Origin: Chloroflexota bacterium
GTDB lineage: Bacteria > Chloroflexota > Anaerolineae > Aggregatilineales > Phototrophicaceae
Direction: 5' to 3'
DNA length: 43,761 nucleotides
Assembly (NCBI GenBank): GCA_028873975.1
Contig: JAPPMO010000063.1
Span: 1 to 43,761 of the forward strand
The notes under the pieces were generated by a model that saw only the letters and a list, made by a program, of their open reading frames with translations, was not told the DNA's origin and ran no database searches. This document shows positions 42,182 to 43,761 of the stretch, piece by piece; the first letter of the stretch is position 1; each line of letters starts with the position of its first letter. A program made the position numbers and the translations under genes.

Positions 42182-43546
42182 TCAGTTCAAAAGGTCGCAT
42201 AGCTCAAAGGACAGGCGGCGCCAGCGGAGCCGTAAATTCTCGCCAAGGCGCCAACTATGCGACCAGGGGATTCGCTCCGCGCCCCAGGCGGAAGCGCCGA
42301 TTAAACTCGACCAAGCCTCTTCATCGCTCCAGCGCCAGAGCAAGCCGCCGGGTCCCATGCCACTGTGCAAGGCGAATTGGATGCTGAAACTCCGCCCCTG
42401 CGGCAGCGGCGGTCCTGTCCAGCGGTGCGGGCTGCGATTCGCCCTGGGACTGAGCAGCGCGGTAAGGCGATTGTCGACGCCGCTGGCGCCTAGCCAAAAC
42501 CAGGGCAAAGCATCGTCTTCCGCGTCCGCGCGCAAGATCATCCGACCAGCGCCGTCCGGTGTCGCGGGCAGCTCCCCGCTGATTTGCCATAGGACCAATT
42601 GAACCTTGTCAAGCCGCCCCAAACAATCCGCGGGCAGCGACCGAGCCGCGGCGGGACAGAAGGGCGCCCAGCTCTCGGACGCGGGGGTGGTCCAGGGCCA
42701 GCGCAGCCACTCTCGGACTTGTCCGGCCCGGTCCAGGACTTGATAGCGCAGACCGTCGTCATCCAGCGCCGCCTGCACGATGTGCAGATATTCGTCTTCT
42801 GGCGGCATGCGATGCGCCGTGCCCGCGCCCGCGCTGCAAATCTGCAAGACGCCGCCATGAACCTGCGCGTCAAAAGCCAGGATATGGCTGCACACATAAG
42901 CAAGCGCCCCATGCCGCGTCAGCGCGTCCCAGAAGCGTCGACCGTTATCGCGCTCCAGATTGCGCTGGTAATCGCCGGCATAGCCATTGACAGTCCACAC
43001 GGGGTGATGACCGAAGACCAGTTTGTGCCCGGCGTCGGCATGCTGCGTCAGCGTCGCTTCCAGCCACTCGGTTTCCACCGTGCCTTCGCCACCCGTGCCC
43101 GACCACAAAGTATTGACAAAGATCATCAACAGGTCGCCGCGCCTGAGAAAATAAGACAAGCCGCGTTGATCGGGTGGTCCATTTTCTGGGTGATGCGCCA
43201 TTGTCTCGCGGAAAATGGTCTCGCTCGTGCGGTCGTAAACCGTGTGATTGCCGCTGCCGTGATAGACGGGCACAGCAGCGCGATCGAGCCAGGATAATTC
43301 CCTTTCAAAAAAGTAAGCCCATTGACGGCGCAGTCTTTCGCGATCCGTTGTCAAACCCATGATCTCGTCGCCCGGGAAACAGATAAACTGCGGCGCTTGA
43401 TCCAAAGCTGCTATCAGCGCATTCATCCGCCGAAAATTCTCTTCGTGGACCGTCCCTGGCAGCCCGGAACAACTGTCGCTGTAGATGACAAAGTGATGCC
43501 CGCCGTCGCCCGCTTTGATTGTTGGAATGGATGAATGCTCCGGCAT
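42182..43546 (-). CDS. Degenerate calcineurin-like phosphoesterase with C-terminal extension
   Basis: The protein has 454 residues. The N-terminal half (about 15-270) follows the metallophosphoesterase pattern, but metal motifs are altered: YSDSCSG where DxH is expected, FPGDEIM, GSGNHT in place of GNHD/E, an intact FGHHPV, and CSHI in place of GHxH. The C-terminal ~180 residues (WLRWPWTTPASESW, GRSFSIQFALHSGMG, EDDALPWFWLGA) look like a beta-rich module I do not recognise. There is no signal peptide. GGGAGGAG lies five bases before the ATG. It may be inactive or have an altered metal site. Confidence 0.7.
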   Translation of the reverse strand: MPEHSSIPTIKAGDGGHHFVIYSDSCSGLPGTVHEENFRRMNALIAALDQAPQFICFPGDEIMGLTTDRERLRRQWAYFFERELSWLDRAAVPVYHGSGNHTVYDRTSETIFRETMAHHPENGPPDQRGLSYFLRRGDLLMIFVNTLWSGTGGEGTVETEWLEATLTQHADAGHKLVFGHHPVWTVNGYAGDYQRNLERDNGRRFWDALTRHGALAYVCSHILAFDAQVHGGVLQICSAGAGTAHRMPPEDEYLHIVQAALDDDGLRYQVLDRAGQVREWLRWPWTTPASESWAPFCPAAARSLPADCLGRLDKVQLVLWQISGELPATPDGAGRMILRADAEDDALPWFWLGASGVDNRLTALLSPRANRSPHRWTGPPLPQGRSFSIQFALHSGMGPGGLLWRWSDEEAWSSLIGASAWGAERIPWSHSWRLGENLRLRWRRLSFELCDLLN

Positions 43547-43761
43547 TGAGCTCCTCCCAAGGTGAAATTCGCCCCTGTTTACGTATAGCGCGTCGCTTAT
43601 ACAACGAGGACGCTTGCGATTTTGCGTGAGCGGGACAGACCTTTTCGCTGCCGCCGAGCGGCTCCGCCACCTCGCGATTATAGTGCATATCTCTCGCTAG
43701 AGCAGTCTAGCTGTATAGTCCCGTGTTGAGGTGGGTCGGTTTTTCGTGAAATTTCTCTGGG

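Overview
The window is about 43.8 kb of GC-rich, densely coded bacterial chromosome. It holds no rRNA, tRNA, CRISPR array or phage structural gene that I could recognise. Gene content (a form II CO-dehydrogenase-like molybdenum hydroxylase with a complete maturation set, an inositol/uronate catabolic operon, Gfo/Idh, RidA and TPP-enzyme genes, Uma2, a MauG fusion) and the many short palindromic insertions fit a heterotrophic, probably aerobic bacterium. Chloroflexota (Anaerolineae-like) is my best guess, but it is an inference from gene mix only.

Layout. 1-247: a miniature inverted-repeat element cut by the window edge. 332-4307: an ABC-2-like membrane protein and a single-chain restriction-modification enzyme. 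4310-14400, minus strand: the molybdoenzyme locus. coxS-coxL-coxM encode the enzyme, with the form II active-site signature AYRGAGR in CoxL. coxD (MoxR ATPase), coxE (VWA), xdhC/coxF, a molybdopterin-binding protein and a MocA-type cytidylyltransferase form its cofactor and maturation set. A DinB-fold gene sits between the two halves on the plus strand. 14875-19803: an acyltransferase-like hydrolase, a phosphoesterase, a small membrane protein, an amidase, a cyclase-family hydrolase and two abutting small membrane-protein genes. 20009-22435: a secreted beta-propeller fused to a di-haem MauG/cytochrome c peroxidase. 22578-29563: a sugar-acid locus with uxaC-uxaB-iolC-iolB on the minus strand, divergent from uxuA and an aldo/keto reductase. 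29689-34340: a Gfo/Idh oxidoreductase, a RidA-like protein, a P-loop NTPase and a TPP enzyme. 34609-36885: a low-GC DUF1998/MrfA-like helicase. 36918-39889: an ABC-2-like permease, a Uma2 protein with a duplicated N-terminus and a glycosyltransferase. 40059-43546: an orphan DNA methyltransferase, a bisphosphate nucleotidase and a degenerate metallophosphoesterase.

The strongest non-genic signal is a family of non-autonomous transposable elements. They share the 18-bp terminal inverted repeat CAGGGCAATCGCATCAAA and show 9-10 bp target duplications at three loci (9601, 14533, 31077). Two further loci belong to the family (1 and 40875), and a diverged relative lies at 19885. Two different interiors occur behind the same ends, and several otherwise unrelated elements carry iterated CTC(G/T)GTG arms. 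One copy (40875) lacks a target duplication, supplies the stop codon of one gene and abuts the ribosome-binding site of another. Further short palindromic insertions lie between genes, inside another element, and in frame within coxE.

No single undescribed defence or biosynthetic system is certain here. The best candidates for new biology are the propeller-MauG fusion, the TPP enzyme/P-loop NTPase pair, the hybrid inositol-uronate operon and the element family.
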